Below are positions 46,778 through 57,597 of a stretch of 64,000 bases of DNA, in pieces. Source of the DNA: Ruegeria sp. THAF33 (lineage in GTDB: Bacteria; Pseudomonadota; Alphaproteobacteria; Rhodobacterales; Rhodobacteraceae); contig NZ_CP045384.1 of the NCBI RefSeq assembly GCF_009363615.1, positions 1,548,501-1,612,500 on the forward strand. The letters are read 5' to 3'. The notes beneath the pieces were generated by a model. The model saw only the letters and a program-made list of their open reading frames with translations. It searched no databases and was not told the origin of the DNA. A program made the position numbers and the translations under genes. Numbering within the stretch: the stretch's first letter is position 1; each line of letters starts with the position of its first letter.

Positions 46778-47363
46778 GGAACGATTTTAGTCAGGAAAAA
46801 TGTCCCCTTTTGGCATTCCTAAATTCAGCAAGGAAAAGACGCTTTCCCGAAGGCGGTCTGGGGTGCACAAGAGTTTGCACCCACGTCCCCTGCTGTGAGG
46901 GACGTCCAGCACTTATAACCCGCCATGACCAAAAATCGTTGTCCCACCGTCATACAACAGGTTTTTCTTACACTTACCCGTTTACGCTAACGTACTAGCC
47001 ATACGGCGGTTCAGGGATTCTTGCGCTTTAGGCAGGTGCCAACAGGATAGTTGGACTTGAGGCATCATTTGAATTCGGCTGCGCAGCCGCACTTGCATTC
47101 GGGCAAATGTTTCACCGAAAGCAGCGATACAACGCCGCAGCATTTGGTTGATTGTTTTGCACCTAGACCACTTCCCAGCGGGAAATACCGGCGAAGCTCT
47201 GCAACCGGCAGACCACTTTGTTGTGGTGAGAAACCGCGCTGCGCGCGGAATCGCCAACGGCACAAAATCAGCTGGCGTCAACGAAATCTCGGGCGAATAG
47301 ATTCGGGGATGACGAAGAGCAGTTCCGAAAAGCAACTAATTATCAATGCCATGCCAAAAAATG
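46778..47363. other. Gene-free region left of tRNA-Leu
   Basis: 586 bp with no convincing gene. A 116-codon frame (47051-47401, plus) ends by reading the tRNA-Leu antisense and is an artefact. The middle has GC-rich palindromic bits (GGCTGCGCAGCC near 47079; GCGCTGCGCGCGG near 47234). No integrase, att repeat or transposase remnant was found, but its place at the 3' end of a tRNA gene is a usual integration spot. Confidence 0.45.
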
Positions 47364-47449
47364 TGGTGCCCAAGGAGAGACTCGAACTCTCACGCCCGTG
47401 AAGGCGGGGGATTTTGAATCCCCTGCGTCTACCATTCCGCCACTTGGGC
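47364..47449 (-). tRNA. tRNA-Leu (anticodon CAA)
   Basis: 86 nt with encoded CCA. The acceptor GCCCAAG/CTTGGGC, anticodon arm GGGGA-TTCAAAA-TCCCC (anticodon CAA), long variable arm (GCCTTCACGGGC) and T arm (GAGAG-TTCGAGT-CTCTC) are intact. Class II tRNA shape fits leucine. Confidence 0.96.
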
Positions 47450-47596
47450 CACGAACACTGGATTAGCGCCCATCCGAGCGAAGGTCCAGAGGCAAAAACC
47501 ATCCAATATTCCATTTGTTTCGCCCTCGACTGTTGACGGTCCGTCAGGCGCATGGTTTGGCTGGGCTTCAGACCGAAAACGGGATTTGAGTGCTTT

Positions 47597-48175
47597 ATGT
47601 TACGATCGCTTTATGACTGGACCATTCGTCTGGCCGAACACCCTCACGCGCTGTGGGCGCTGGCCATCGTGGCTTTCATCGAAAGTTCGTTCTTCCCGAT
47701 TCCGCCAGATGTGTTGATGATTCCGATGATTCTGGCCCGCCCGTCCCGGGCGTGGCTGATCGCAACCGTGGCACTGGTGGCTTCGGTTCTGGGGGGCATG
47801 CTGGGCTATGCGATTGGTGCGTTTTTCTATGAAAGCATCGGGCAGCCCATTCTGGAATCCATGGGGAAAGCCCATGCCATGGAAGAGTTCAATACCCGTT
47901 TCAACGACTTCGGATTCTGGGCCGTTCTGGCCGCTGGTGTGACCCCCTTCCCTTACAAGGTCATCACCATTATGTCCGGCTGGACCGGCATGCCGCTTGG
48001 AACCTTCATTGCCACCTCGATTCTGGCTCGCGCCTTGAGGTTCTTCCTGGTGGCAGGCCTGCTCTGGGGATTCGGTGAGCCGATCCGCGACTTCATCGAA
48101 AAGCGCCTGGGGCTAATGTTCACTTTGTTCATCATCCTCCTGTTTGGCGGATTCCTGGTGGTGAAATACTTATGA
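47597..48175 (+). CDS. DedA/YqaA-family membrane protein
   Basis: 192 aa, four to five hydrophobic segments. Typical motifs are FIESSFFPIPPDVLMIPMIL and GVTPFPYKVITIMSGWTGMPLGTF, with a re-entrant-loop Pro and an Arg-rich ILARALRFFLVAGLL. The family helps recycle lipid carriers or keep membrane potential. It overlaps dsbB by ATGA, an association that may reflect joint membrane functions. Confidence 0.88.
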   Translation: MLRSLYDWTIRLAEHPHALWALAIVAFIESSFFPIPPDVLMIPMILARPSRAWLIATVALVASVLGGMLGYAIGAFFYESIGQPILESMGKAHAMEEFNTRFNDFGFWAVLAAGVTPFPYKVITIMSGWTGMPLGTFIATSILARALRFFLVAGLLWGFGEPIRDFIEKRLGLMFTLFIILLFGGFLVVKYL

Positions 48176-48642
48176 CGAGACGTTCGCAACTTGTCGCGGT
48201 GGCAAGTCTAGGATCACTGGCGCTTCTTATGGCCGCTTTTGGCTTTCAGCATCTCGGCGGGCTTGCGCCATGCAAGATGTGCATCTGGCAGCGCTATCCA
48301 CATGCAGTGGCAATCGCGATCGGCGCCGTGGCTCTGGCTTTACCGAGGCTGACCTTTCTTCCTTTGCTGGGCGCAGCGGCGGCCGCGACGACATCGGCGG
48401 TGGGTGCATTTCACGCCGGCGTTGAACAAGGCTGGTGGGAAGGCCCAAGCAGCTGCACATCCGGCAGCATCAGCGGTCTGTCCGCAGACGATCTGTTCGA
48501 TCAAATCATGTCCGCGCCTTTGGTGCGGTGCGATGATATCCCCTGGGAGATGTTTGGCATCTCGATGGCTGGCTGGAACGCTATTGCTTCTGCTGTGCTG
48601 GTCCTGATCTGGCTGGCCGCGTGGAAAACCCGCGCGGCTTAA
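48172..48642 (+). CDS. dsbB: Disulfide bond formation protein DsbB family
   Basis: 156 aa, four membrane helices. First redox pair APCKMC (Cys34, Cys37), second pair Cys95 and Cys120 in the periplasmic loop, and WQRYPH after the first pair for quinone interaction. It reoxidises DsbA-type proteins and passes electrons to ubiquinone. It overlaps the DedA-like gene and converges on the HNH gene. Confidence 0.88.
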   Translation: MTRRSQLVAVASLGSLALLMAAFGFQHLGGLAPCKMCIWQRYPHAVAIAIGAVALALPRLTFLPLLGAAAAATTSAVGAFHAGVEQGWWEGPSSCTSGSISGLSADDLFDQIMSAPLVRCDDIPWEMFGISMAGWNAIASAVLVLIWLAAWKTRAA

Positions 48643-49226
48643 AACTCGTCCAGCTCTGCATCCCAGTACAGGAAATCGATCCAGCTTTCATGCAGGTGGT
48701 TCGGTGGGAATTTCCGTCCGATATTGCGCAACGCTTCGGCATCGGGCTGACGAGGCGGCTTGCGCAAGGTCATCCGAGCCTGGCGCAGCGATTTCGACCC
48801 TTTGCGCAGATTGCACGGGCTGCACGCCGCCACCACGTTCTGCCAACTGGTCACACCACCGGCGGCCCGTGGCACCACATGGTCAAAGGTCAGGTTGTCC
48901 CGGCTGCCGCAGTACTGGCAGCGGAATTCATCCCGCAAAAATAAATTAAAGCGCGTGAAGGCCACGCGCTTTCTGGGTTTTACATAGTCTTTCAAAACAA
49001 CGACCGAGGGTATTCGTATCTCGGTGCTCGGGCTGCGGACGACCTCGTCATATTCAGCCACGATATCGACCCGATCCAGCCAGGCCGCCTTGATCGCTTC
49101 TTGCCAGGGCCACAGTGACAGCGGGTAATAGGACAAGGGGCGATAATCGGCGTTCAAAACCAGGGCCGGGTGTTGTTTGAGCGCACCCGGCTCCCTTACA
49201 AATTCGGTCCTGAAGTCTCCGTCCAT
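48639..49226 (-). CDS. HNH endonuclease family protein
   Basis: 195 aa from MDGDFRTEF at 49226; GAGGAG lies a little upstream. HNH core: FRCQYCGSRDNLTFDHVVPRAAGGVTSWQNVVAACSPCNLRKG (given by segments; key CxxC, DHV, N, CxxCN). This is a common single-gene HNH_5 type in alphaproteobacteria of unknown target. The longer frame upstream crosses the non-coding promoter region. Confidence 0.85.
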   Translation of the reverse strand: MDGDFRTEFVREPGALKQHPALVLNADYRPLSYYPLSLWPWQEAIKAAWLDRVDIVAEYDEVVRSPSTEIRIPSVVVLKDYVKPRKRVAFTRFNLFLRDEFRCQYCGSRDNLTFDHVVPRAAGGVTSWQNVVAACSPCNLRKGSKSLRQARMTLRKPPRQPDAEALRNIGRKFPPNHLHESWIDFLYWDAELDEF

Positions 49227-49439
49227 CACAGAATCGCTCCTCGCTCTCAGCTGCCCGCTTGTGACACCAGAGCGGGGAGCACCCGCCCCGGTCTTTTTAT
49301 AACTATATATCGTGTTAAAACTCTGACAAGCCCTGATTTTCCACAATATGTCGCAGACGGGGTAACGCGAATCCGTAACAGGCACATGACAGTTATCCAC
49401 AGCTTGCACCGGGGGTAATCTTCAGGCTATGCGCAGATC
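49227..49439. promoter_or_regulatory. AT-rich divergent region with DnaA-box-like sites
   Basis: A perfect DnaA box TTATCCACA is at 49393-49401 and a second fitting TTWTNCACA (TTTTCCACA) at 49337-49345, the same orientation. An AT-rich run (TTTTTATAACTATATATC) lies at about 49294-49311. The region separates the HNH and rluE genes and must hold both promoters. Two boxes are too few for a chromosomal origin. Confidence 0.5.
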
Positions 49440-50045
49440 ATGTCCTGGTTCATTCGCTTCAACAAACCTTATGATGTTCTGCCGCAGTTCACCGACCGCG
49501 CCAATTCGGACAGCCCGCGCAGCACGCTGTCCGATTTCATCGATCTGCCGGGCGTCTATCCGGCGGGCAGGCTGGACCGTGACAGTGAAGGTTTGATGCT
49601 GCTGACGGATCATGGAAAGCTGCAATCCCAGATCTCTGACCCAAAGCACAAGATGGCCAAAACCTATTGGGTTCAGGTTGAGGGCACCCCCGACGAGGCT
49701 GCCCTGAAAACGCTTCGCAACGGGGTCGAATTGAAGGACGGTCTGACCCGTCCTGCCAAAGCCCGCCGGATCGACGAGCCCGAAATGCTCTGGCCGCGCA
49801 CCCCGCCGATCCGTGAACGCAAGACGGTACCGGACAGCTGGCTTGAACTGACCATACGTGAGGGCAAAAACCGACAGGTGCGTCGGATGACTGCTGCCGT
49901 GGGCCTGCCGACGCTGCGCCTGATCCGGTACCGCATCGGAGACTGGACCCTGAATGATCTTGAGCCCGGGCAGTGGGACAGTCTGCCAATGCCGACACTG
50001 AACGCGGCCCCCCAACGCAAGCGCGACCGTCGCGCACGCCGGTGA
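49440..50045 (+). CDS. rluE: 23S rRNA pseudouridine synthase, RluE type
   Basis: 201 aa. Catalytic Asp46 in [14 protein letters not shown], the basic [10 protein letters not shown] loop and [19 protein letters not shown] are family hallmarks of the RsuA/RluB/E/F group without an S4 domain. It probably isomerises U2457 of 23S rRNA. It ends in a basic tail ([10 protein letters not shown]). Confidence 0.9.
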   Translation: MSWFIRFNKPYDVLPQFTDRANSDSPRSTLSDFIDLPGVYPAGRLDRDSEGLMLLTDHGKLQSQISDPKHKMAKTYWVQVEGTPDEAALKTLRNGVELKDGLTRPAKARRIDEPEMLWPRTPPIRERKTVPDSWLELTIREGKNRQVRRMTAAVGLPTLRLIRYRIGDWTLNDLEPGQWDSLPMPTLNAAPQRKRDRRARR

Positions 50046-50077
50046 CAGACCCTGCCCCGATCTGCTAAACTGGGGGA

Positions 50078-50503
50078 ATGAAGAAAACGCCTGACATCCC
50101 TGCCCCTTCGGCCATTCTGGAAGCGGCGCTCTATGTTGATGATCTGGACGCGGCAGAACAGTTTTACGGCGAAGTTCTTGGGCTCGAACGCATACAACGT
50201 GTCGCCGACCGCCATCTTTTCTATCGCATCGGCGGATCGGTCCTGCTGGTTTTCAATCCCGATCAGACCGAACAACCGCCGCTCGACCCCGGCATGCCGG
50301 TTCCGCCCCACGGCGCGCGCGGCCCCGGACATGTGTGTCTTGTGCTGTCACGAGATGAAATCGCAGTGATGCGCAAACACCTTCTGGACTGGAATATTCC
50401 GGTAGATGCCGAGTTTGACTGGCCCGGCGGCGTACGGTCCCTGTATGTGCGCGACCCGGCCGGAAACTCGGTCGAGTTCGCCGAAGGCCACTTGTGGGCT
50501 TGA
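50078..50503 (+). CDS. VOC (glyoxalase/bleomycin-resistance) family protein
   Basis: 141 aa, one VOC fold: ILEAALYVDDLDAAEQFYGEVLGLE, GPGHVCLVL and RDPAGNSVEFAEG. Metal-ligand positions are plausibly filled by His and Glu of the last two motifs. Substrate unknown. It has a GGGGGA binding site and follows rluE by 32 bases. Confidence 0.85.
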   Translation: MKKTPDIPAPSAILEAALYVDDLDAAEQFYGEVLGLERIQRVADRHLFYRIGGSVLLVFNPDQTEQPPLDPGMPVPPHGARGPGHVCLVLSRDEIAVMRKHLLDWNIPVDAEFDWPGGVRSLYVRDPAGNSVEFAEGHLWA

Positions 50504-50548
50504 TCCGGTGCGGAACGCATGGGCGCTCCGCTGATCAAGTTCCAAAGA

Positions 50549-51214
50549 CTAAAGGCTCAGCTTGTCGCGCATGAAGGCCAGCGCAACGCTCAGCCCATCC
50601 GGGGCGATACCGTGCCCGGTGCCTTTCATGACATGGGCATAGACCTCTTTGAAACCCGCAGCCTGCAAGGCTTCGGCCGCTTCCGGTAGGGACTGTGGGG
50701 GAACGACGTCATCAGCGTCGCCATGCACCAGCAAGACAGGCATCCGGCTGACGGTTTCATCCACCAGCAGATCGGGTTCCAGCAAACGGCCTGAAAAGGC
50801 TACGATCCCGGCCACGGGGTCTTCCCGTCGCGGCGCAACGTGCAGGCTCATCATGGTGCCCTGGCTGAAGCCAAACAGCACAACCTGTTCGGGCAGAACA
50901 TCTTCGTCCACCATCAGCGCGTCCAAAAAGGCGTTGAAGTCCTCGACAGCCATCTCCATGCCCCGGCGGGCTTCTTCTTCGGAAGATCCATCGATCCACG
51001 GAATCGGAAACCACTGATACCCGTTGGGCATTCCGGGGATCTGCTCGGGGGCGTCGGGGGCCACGAACAACGTGTCAGGCAGGTGTTCACCCAGCGGATC
51101 GGCCAATCCCAGCAGATCGGCACCGTTTGCGCCATAGCCATGCACGAACACCACGACCGAGCGCGTGTCGCCCGAAACAGGCTCTTTCCGGAGCGCATTC
51201 AAAACCCGTGTCAT
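50549..51214 (-). CDS. Alpha/beta-hydrolase, phospholipase/carboxylesterase family
   Basis: 221 aa from MTRVLNALRKEP, preceded by AAGGGAT. Catalytic Ser in GFSQGTMM, Asp in HGDADDVVPP and His near the end in GTGHGIAP; oxyanion region VFVHGYGANG. It would cleave short acyl esters in the cytosol. The ATG overlaps the stop of the glycosylase gene (ATGA). Confidence 0.88.
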   Translation of the reverse strand: MTRVLNALRKEPVSGDTRSVVVFVHGYGANGADLLGLADPLGEHLPDTLFVAPDAPEQIPGMPNGYQWFPIPWIDGSSEEEARRGMEMAVEDFNAFLDALMVDEDVLPEQVVLFGFSQGTMMSLHVAPRREDPVAGIVAFSGRLLEPDLLVDETVSRMPVLLVHGDADDVVPPQSLPEAAEALQAAGFKEVYAHVMKGTGHGIAPDGLSVALAFMRDKLSL

Positions 51215-51843
51215 CTGATCCCTTCTCTTTGTTTTGCAACCCGGTAATAGGCCCACAGCACCCGTGCCGCAACCGAACGCCAAGGCGACCAGGCCTCGGC
51301 CATTTTGCGCAGCTCCTTGTCCGTTGGACGTTCAGGCAAGTCATAGAGGATGCGCGCCGCCTCTTGCAGGGCCAGATCACCGGGCGCGATGACATCTGCG
51401 CGACCCAGTGAGAACATGGCATAGATTTCGGCTGTCCAGACACCGATACCCGGAACTTGCGTCAATATGGCGACGACATCTGCGTCAGTTGCATCGCGCA
51501 GTGCCTTGTAGTCGATACGTGCCTCGGCCAGTGCCCGCGCATATCGGATCTTCTGTCGGCTCAGCCCAACTGCCCGCAGATCATCATCCGTTGCCCACAG
51601 GATCTTGCGCGGGCCGGTCAACCTTGCATCCTGAAGCCGTTTCCAGATCGCATTGGCCGAAGCCACACTGACTTGCTGACTGACAATTGCACTCAATAAT
51701 TGCGCAAACCCATCGGGGCGGCGGCGCAGCGGCAAGGGGCCGGTCTGACCCATCGCATACGCCATGCGCGGACAGGTTTTGGCCAGCCACTCGGCCCCTT
51801 CGGCCACACAGTCCGATGTTTCGATGATGCGGCCCGCGGGCAT
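51211..51843 (-). CDS. DNA-3-methyladenine glycosylase II (AlkA type)
   Basis: 210 aa from MPAGRIIETSD, preceded by GGGAGG. HhH-GPD fold: QQVSVASANAIWKRL, the hairpin VPGIGVWTAEIYAMF and catalytic Asp156 in IAPGDLAL. It removes alkylated bases. It lacks the N-terminal domain of E. coli AlkA, as do many short alphaproteobacterial forms. Coupled to the downstream esterase. Confidence 0.9.
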   Translation of the reverse strand: MPAGRIIETSDCVAEGAEWLAKTCPRMAYAMGQTGPLPLRRRPDGFAQLLSAIVSQQVSVASANAIWKRLQDARLTGPRKILWATDDDLRAVGLSRQKIRYARALAEARIDYKALRDATDADVVAILTQVPGIGVWTAEIYAMFSLGRADVIAPGDLALQEAARILYDLPERPTDKELRKMAEAWSPWRSVAARVLWAYYRVAKQREGIR

Positions 51844-51940
51844 GCGGCCTCCCTGCTCTTTTGTTTCGGGCAGGTTAGGCGCATGTGACGCAGATGCAAC
51901 CCGCTTGTGCCGCAAACACTTAGCCGATAACCATTCGCCC

Positions 51941-53167
51941 ATGACGATGATTTCAACCCTTCCGGACGACCGGCAGGCCAAACGCAATGTGGCCGTACTG
52001 GTGGCTGCCCAAGCCATTCTGGGCGCGCAGATGCCGATGATGTTCATCGTCGGCGGGCTTGCAGGTCAGTCGCTGGCCTCGAACCCCTGCCTAGCGACGC
52101 TGCCGATATCCCTGATCGTTCTGGGATCGATGCTGGCAGCCACGCCGATCTCGGCCATCATGCAAAAATGGGGCCGTCGCGTGGGGTTCCTTGTCGGGGC
52201 AACGGCCGGTGCACTGGGCGGATTGATCGGAGCTTATGGCCTGTTCCTTGGTTCATTCCCCATCTTTCTTGTCGGCAGCCTGCTGACCGGCATCTATATG
52301 AGCGCACACGGGTTCTATCGCTTTGCAGCAGCAGACACCGCGTCAGACGATTACCGCCCAAAGGCGATTTCATACGTGATGGCCGGCGGGCTGGCAGCCG
52401 CCATCATCGGGCCTCAGATCGTGAAGCTTACGTCTGAAGCATACGTCATCCCTTTTCTGGGAACATATATGGCCGTAATCGGCATCAACGTTCTGGGCTC
52501 GGCGCTGTTCTTCTTTCTCGACATTCCGACACCTGCGAAACCTGCGGCCGATGAACCCAAGGGGCGATCACGGATCGAGTTGCTGAAAACACCCCGCATC
52601 GCCGTCGCGATCATCTGTGCCATGGTGTCTTATGCGTTGATGAATCTAGTCATGACCTCGACGCCGCTTGCCGTTGTCGGATGTGGATTTTCTGCCAATG
52701 ACGCGGCGGATATCGTGACAAGTCACGTGCTGGCAATGTATGTCCCCAGCTTCTTCACCGGGCACCTGATCGCCCGGTTTGGCGTTGAAAAGATCGTCGC
52801 TCTGGGCTTGGCCATACTTGCCGCATCAGGGGTGGTTGCGCTGCAAGGCGTTGAATTGGGGAACTTTTTTGTCGCCCTTGTTCTTCTGGGCATTGGTTGG
52901 AATTTCGGCTTCATCGGCGCGACCACGATGCTGGCCGCGTCGCATGAACCGCAAGAGCGCGGGCGGATGCAGGGCCTCAATGACCTGTTGGTGTTTGGCG
53001 GTGTGACATTGGCATCTCTGGCCTCGGGCGGGTTGATGAACTGCTCGGGCGGATCCGCGATCGAGGGGTGGAACGCCGTCAACCTGGCCATGATCCCCTT
53101 GCTGACACTGGCAGGTGGCGCATTGCTGTGGCTGGTTCTGCGCCCGGCCGATCCCGAAAGGGTCTGA
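51941..53167 (+). CDS. MFS transporter
   Basis: 408 aa with 12 membrane helices. The loop-2 MFS motif is present as QKWGRRVGFLVGATAG, and a symmetrical loop-8 region as RFGVEKIVALGLAIL. It begins MTMISTLPDDRQAKRN. No substrate clues; adjacent genes are unrelated repair and lipid genes. It converges on the phytoene-synthase-like gene with no gap. Confidence 0.85.
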   Translation: MTMISTLPDDRQAKRNVAVLVAAQAILGAQMPMMFIVGGLAGQSLASNPCLATLPISLIVLGSMLAATPISAIMQKWGRRVGFLVGATAGALGGLIGAYGLFLGSFPIFLVGSLLTGIYMSAHGFYRFAAADTASDDYRPKAISYVMAGGLAAAIIGPQIVKLTSEAYVIPFLGTYMAVIGINVLGSALFFFLDIPTPAKPAADEPKGRSRIELLKTPRIAVAIICAMVSYALMNLVMTSTPLAVVGCGFSANDAADIVTSHVLAMYVPSFFTGHLIARFGVEKIVALGLAILAASGVVALQGVELGNFFVALVLLGIGWNFGFIGATTMLAASHEPQERGRMQGLNDLLVFGGVTLASLASGGLMNCSGGSAIEGWNAVNLAMIPLLTLAGGALLWLVLRPADPERV

Positions 53168-53950
53168 TCACCAGCGCCCGCTGCCGACGGTCCACATCAG
53201 CGACAGTCGCTGACGCATTTCGCCTGGTTCAAGCGTTCCGGCCGCCACCCGCTCGGGTTGGGCGATGGCCTGCTTCAGCACTCGTTCCGCCAACCAACCT
53301 GCATACAGCGCGGGGCGCGCCTCTGGTGCGATGTCGCCCCGGTTTGATCGCGCCTTGCGCAATCGGTCCAAAGCGGATTGGGCCAGTTTCTGAACGCCGC
53401 CCGTCGTACCATCAAGCAAAGGTATGCGCCCCCGCTTTTCCAGTTCGGGAATGGCGCGGAACCAATTTGCCACACCGACCCCGTACCCGAAATCGCGCAA
53501 CACGCTTTCATCCGCCACAGCCAGCGCCTGTGCAGAGGCGACGAAAAGAGATCCGGAACTGTGGTTGATATAGGCGTCAAAGTGCTCCTGATCCTCGAAC
53601 GGATCCCGGTATATATCCCAACGTCTTACGGCAACAAATTCATCCAGTACGCCTGCCAGATGCGGAGACAGGACCCGCGACAGAGGCGTCACCACCTCGT
53701 GCCGCCGAACAGCGGCCCCTTCTGCAATCTCCTGCAACGCGTCGCGCCACCATTGCAGCCGCATTTCGGCAATCATGGCCTCTTGCGTCACCCATGGCGC
53801 GCGGGCGACTTCGACATTCAACGCATAGATCGGAAACAAAACCACGCGAGCCGCGACCGGAGCAGCCATCGTCGCGCGGAACCGGTCAGGATCCGCTCGC
53901 TGAACCAGCGCGGCGCAGGCTTTGACATCATCGTCGAAGGTCACACTCAC
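53168..53950 (-). CDS. Squalene/phytoene synthase-like protein
   Basis: 260 aa. The GTG start at 53950 overlaps the cimA stop (GTGA). Trans-isoprenyl-diphosphate-synthase-like helices are seen (FPIYALNVEVAR, EMRLQWWRDALQEI, FEDQEHFDAYINHSSGSLF). The Asp-rich motifs of true phytoene synthases are not clearly complete, so it may belong to the NDUFAF6-like branch rather than making carotenoids. No other crt genes are nearby. Confidence 0.75.
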   Translation of the reverse strand: MSVTFDDDVKACAALVQRADPDRFRATMAAPVAARVVLFPIYALNVEVARAPWVTQEAMIAEMRLQWWRDALQEIAEGAAVRRHEVVTPLSRVLSPHLAGVLDEFVAVRRWDIYRDPFEDQEHFDAYINHSSGSLFVASAQALAVADESVLRDFGYGVGVANWFRAIPELEKRGRIPLLDGTTGGVQKLAQSALDRLRKARSNRGDIAPEARPALYAGWLAERVLKQAIAQPERVAAGTLEPGEMRQRLSLMWTVGSGRW

Positions 53951-55580
53951 TCGGCTGCTGCCTTTTGCGGATCGCAATCACGGACCAGTTTCCACTGGAT
54001 CGCATCCAGCAGCGCCTCAAAGGACGCATCAACTATGTTCGCACTGACACCCACCGTCGACCAGCGCCGCCCCTGGCCGTCTTCGCTGTCGATGATGACG
54101 CGGGTCACCGCTTCGGTCCCGCCCTGGGTGATACGGACCTTGAAATCGACAAGTCGCATATCTGACAAAACCTGCGAATACTGGCCCAAATCCTTCGCCA
54201 GAGCCTTGGCCAGCGCGTTCACAGGCCCCCTGTCGTTTCCGGAGTCGTCCATGGACTCGCTAACCGACAATTTCTTTTCACCGTCCACTTTGACCACGAC
54301 GACAGCTTCGGACAGGCTGACCATCTTGTTGTATTTGTTCTTCCGACGCTCAACAGTGACCTTGTAGCGCTTGACCTCGAAGAACTCAGGCAATTGCCCC
54401 ATTTCATCCCGCGCCAACAGTTCGAAGCTGGCCTGCGCGGTGTCGTAGGAATACCCAACCGCTTCACGATCCTTGATCCGCTCTAGGATGCGGCCCAATG
54501 CGGGATCACCGGCTTTGACGCTCAGCCCCGCCTCGGTCAGGCGTTTGCGCAGGTTCGACTGACCTGCCTGGTTCGACATCGGAATGATACGTTCATTGCC
54601 TATGCTCGCCGGGTCCACATGTTCGTAAGTCGATGGGTCCTTCAGGATCGCGCTGGCGTGCAACCCCGCCTTATGCGCAAAAGCCGACGCGCCCACATAC
54701 GCCGCCTGCTTGCTGGGAACCCGGTTCAAAACATCGTCCAACATGCGGCTGATGCGGGTCAGCCCGGCCAGCGCATCAAGGCTGACGCCGGTTTCGAACT
54801 GCGAGGCGTAGGGTTCTTTCAGCAGTAATGTCGGGATCAGCGCCGTCAGGTTTGCGTTTCCGCAGCGTTCCCCCAGACCATTCAGCGTTCCCTGAATTTG
54901 CCGTGCACCTGCTTCGACCGCCGCCAGAGAACAGGCCACCGCGTTCTCGGTATCGTTATGGGTGTGAATACCCAACCGTTCACCCGGCAGACCGGCCGAG
55001 ATCACTTCGGACACGATCCGTCCGACCTCGGACGGCAACGCGCCACCATTGGTATCACACAGCACAACCCATCGCGCGCCCGCTTCCAGCGCGGCCCGGC
55101 AAACTTGTGTCGCGTATTCCGGGTTGTCCTTGTACCCGTCAAAGAAGTGTTCGGCATCGAACAGCGCCTCGCGCCCTTGCGCCACGATATGCGCGACCGA
55201 AGCACGAACGTTTTCCGTGTTCTCTTCAAGCGAAATGCCAAGCGCATGGGTCACGTGATAATCATGCGACTTGCCAACCAGACAAACGGCCTGCGTTCCC
55301 GCATTCATCACCGCAGCCAGCACATCGTCATTCTCGGCCGAGCGCCCCGCCCGCTTGGTCATGCCAAAGGCCGTCAACCGGGCCGAAGTCTTTGGCGCCG
55401 CCTCGAAAAACGCGCTATCGGTCGGGTTCGCTCCGGGCCAGCCGCCTTCGATGTAATCCACCCCCAATGCGTCCAGCGCCTGTGCGATCTGCACTTTTTC
55501 AGCGGTCGAAAACTGCACGCCTTGGGTTTGCTGCCCGTCACGCAGGGTCGTGTCATAAAGATAGAGGCGTTCTCTGGTCA

Positions 55581-55581
<1 letters not shown>
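53947..55581 (-). CDS. cimA: Citramalate synthase
   Basis: 544 aa. HMGL-like barrel (YDTTLRDGQQTQGVQF, HTHNDTENAVA, NGLGERCGNANL) and a C-terminal LeuA-type dimer/allosteric domain (SYDTAQASFELL onwards). It condenses pyruvate with acetyl-CoA to (R)-citramalate, giving a threonine-independent route to isoleucine. Start overlaps the cysS stop (TGATG) and its stop overlaps the next start, so three genes are coupled. Confidence 0.9.
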
Positions 55582-56978
<1,397 letters not shown>

Positions 56979-57196
56979 CGGTCGGGCTCCTAGAAAACAG
57001 CAAAGGCTTGCGCGTTGGCGCGGGCTTAGCAACTTGTCTCAGGGATGAAAACGAAAGAAACCGGCCCGCTTGATAAATCAGCAGGTAATGCAGCAGATAA
57101 TGATGCAGGTCACCGGGTTCATGCCCCTCGGTTAGCACGGGAACCCCGCCAAGCCAAGCGTTGAGTTTGATCACCCGGTCCGGCAGAGTGCCCGTC

Positions 57197-57541
57197 ATGG
57201 ATCGAGACGTCATCAATTCCATCTGCAAGGAATTTCCCGGTGCAGAACTGTCAGACCCATGGGGCGGCGGTCATGACGCGTGGAAAGTTGGCGGCAAGAT
57301 GTTTGCCTGTATCGGAATTGTAAATGACGGTGTTTCCGTCAAAACACCCGATGCGGAGACGGCTCAGATGCTGATTGATGCCGGTGTCGCGGTGAAAGCC
57401 CCTTATTTTCACCGCAGCTGGGTCCGCCTGCCGTTTGATGCCGAGACCGAGGAGCTACGCCATCGTTTGACGGTTTCCTATGACCTCGTACGCGCATCGC
57501 TGACAAAAAAGCTTCAGGCAACGCTGGCGCCGCGAAGCTGA
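57197..57541 (+). CDS. MmcQ/YjbR family protein (DUF419)
   Basis: 114 aa: ICKEFPGAELSDPWGGGHDAWKVGGKMFACIGI and YFHRSWVRLPF with late YDLVRASLTKKLQ match the CyaY-like fold of MmcQ/YjbR. It may bind DNA but the role is unproven. Start chosen where conservation begins (MDRDVINSIC). Confidence 0.87.
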   Translation: MDRDVINSICKEFPGAELSDPWGGGHDAWKVGGKMFACIGIVNDGVSVKTPDAETAQMLIDAGVAVKAPYFHRSWVRLPFDAETEELRHRLTVSYDLVRASLTKKLQATLAPRS

Positions 57542-57597
57542 TTGACAAACGGCCACTGCTCTGCCCCATTCAGCGCAAAGCAACCAGGGGCGATTTC

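Noticed and set aside
47051..47401. 116-codon frame next to tRNA-Leu
   Set aside because: Its C-terminus (KERLELSRP) is the well-known artefact of reading a tRNA-Leu gene antisense.
49227..49439. Chromosomal replication origin
   Set aside because: Only two DnaA boxes and no origin-associated genes nearby.
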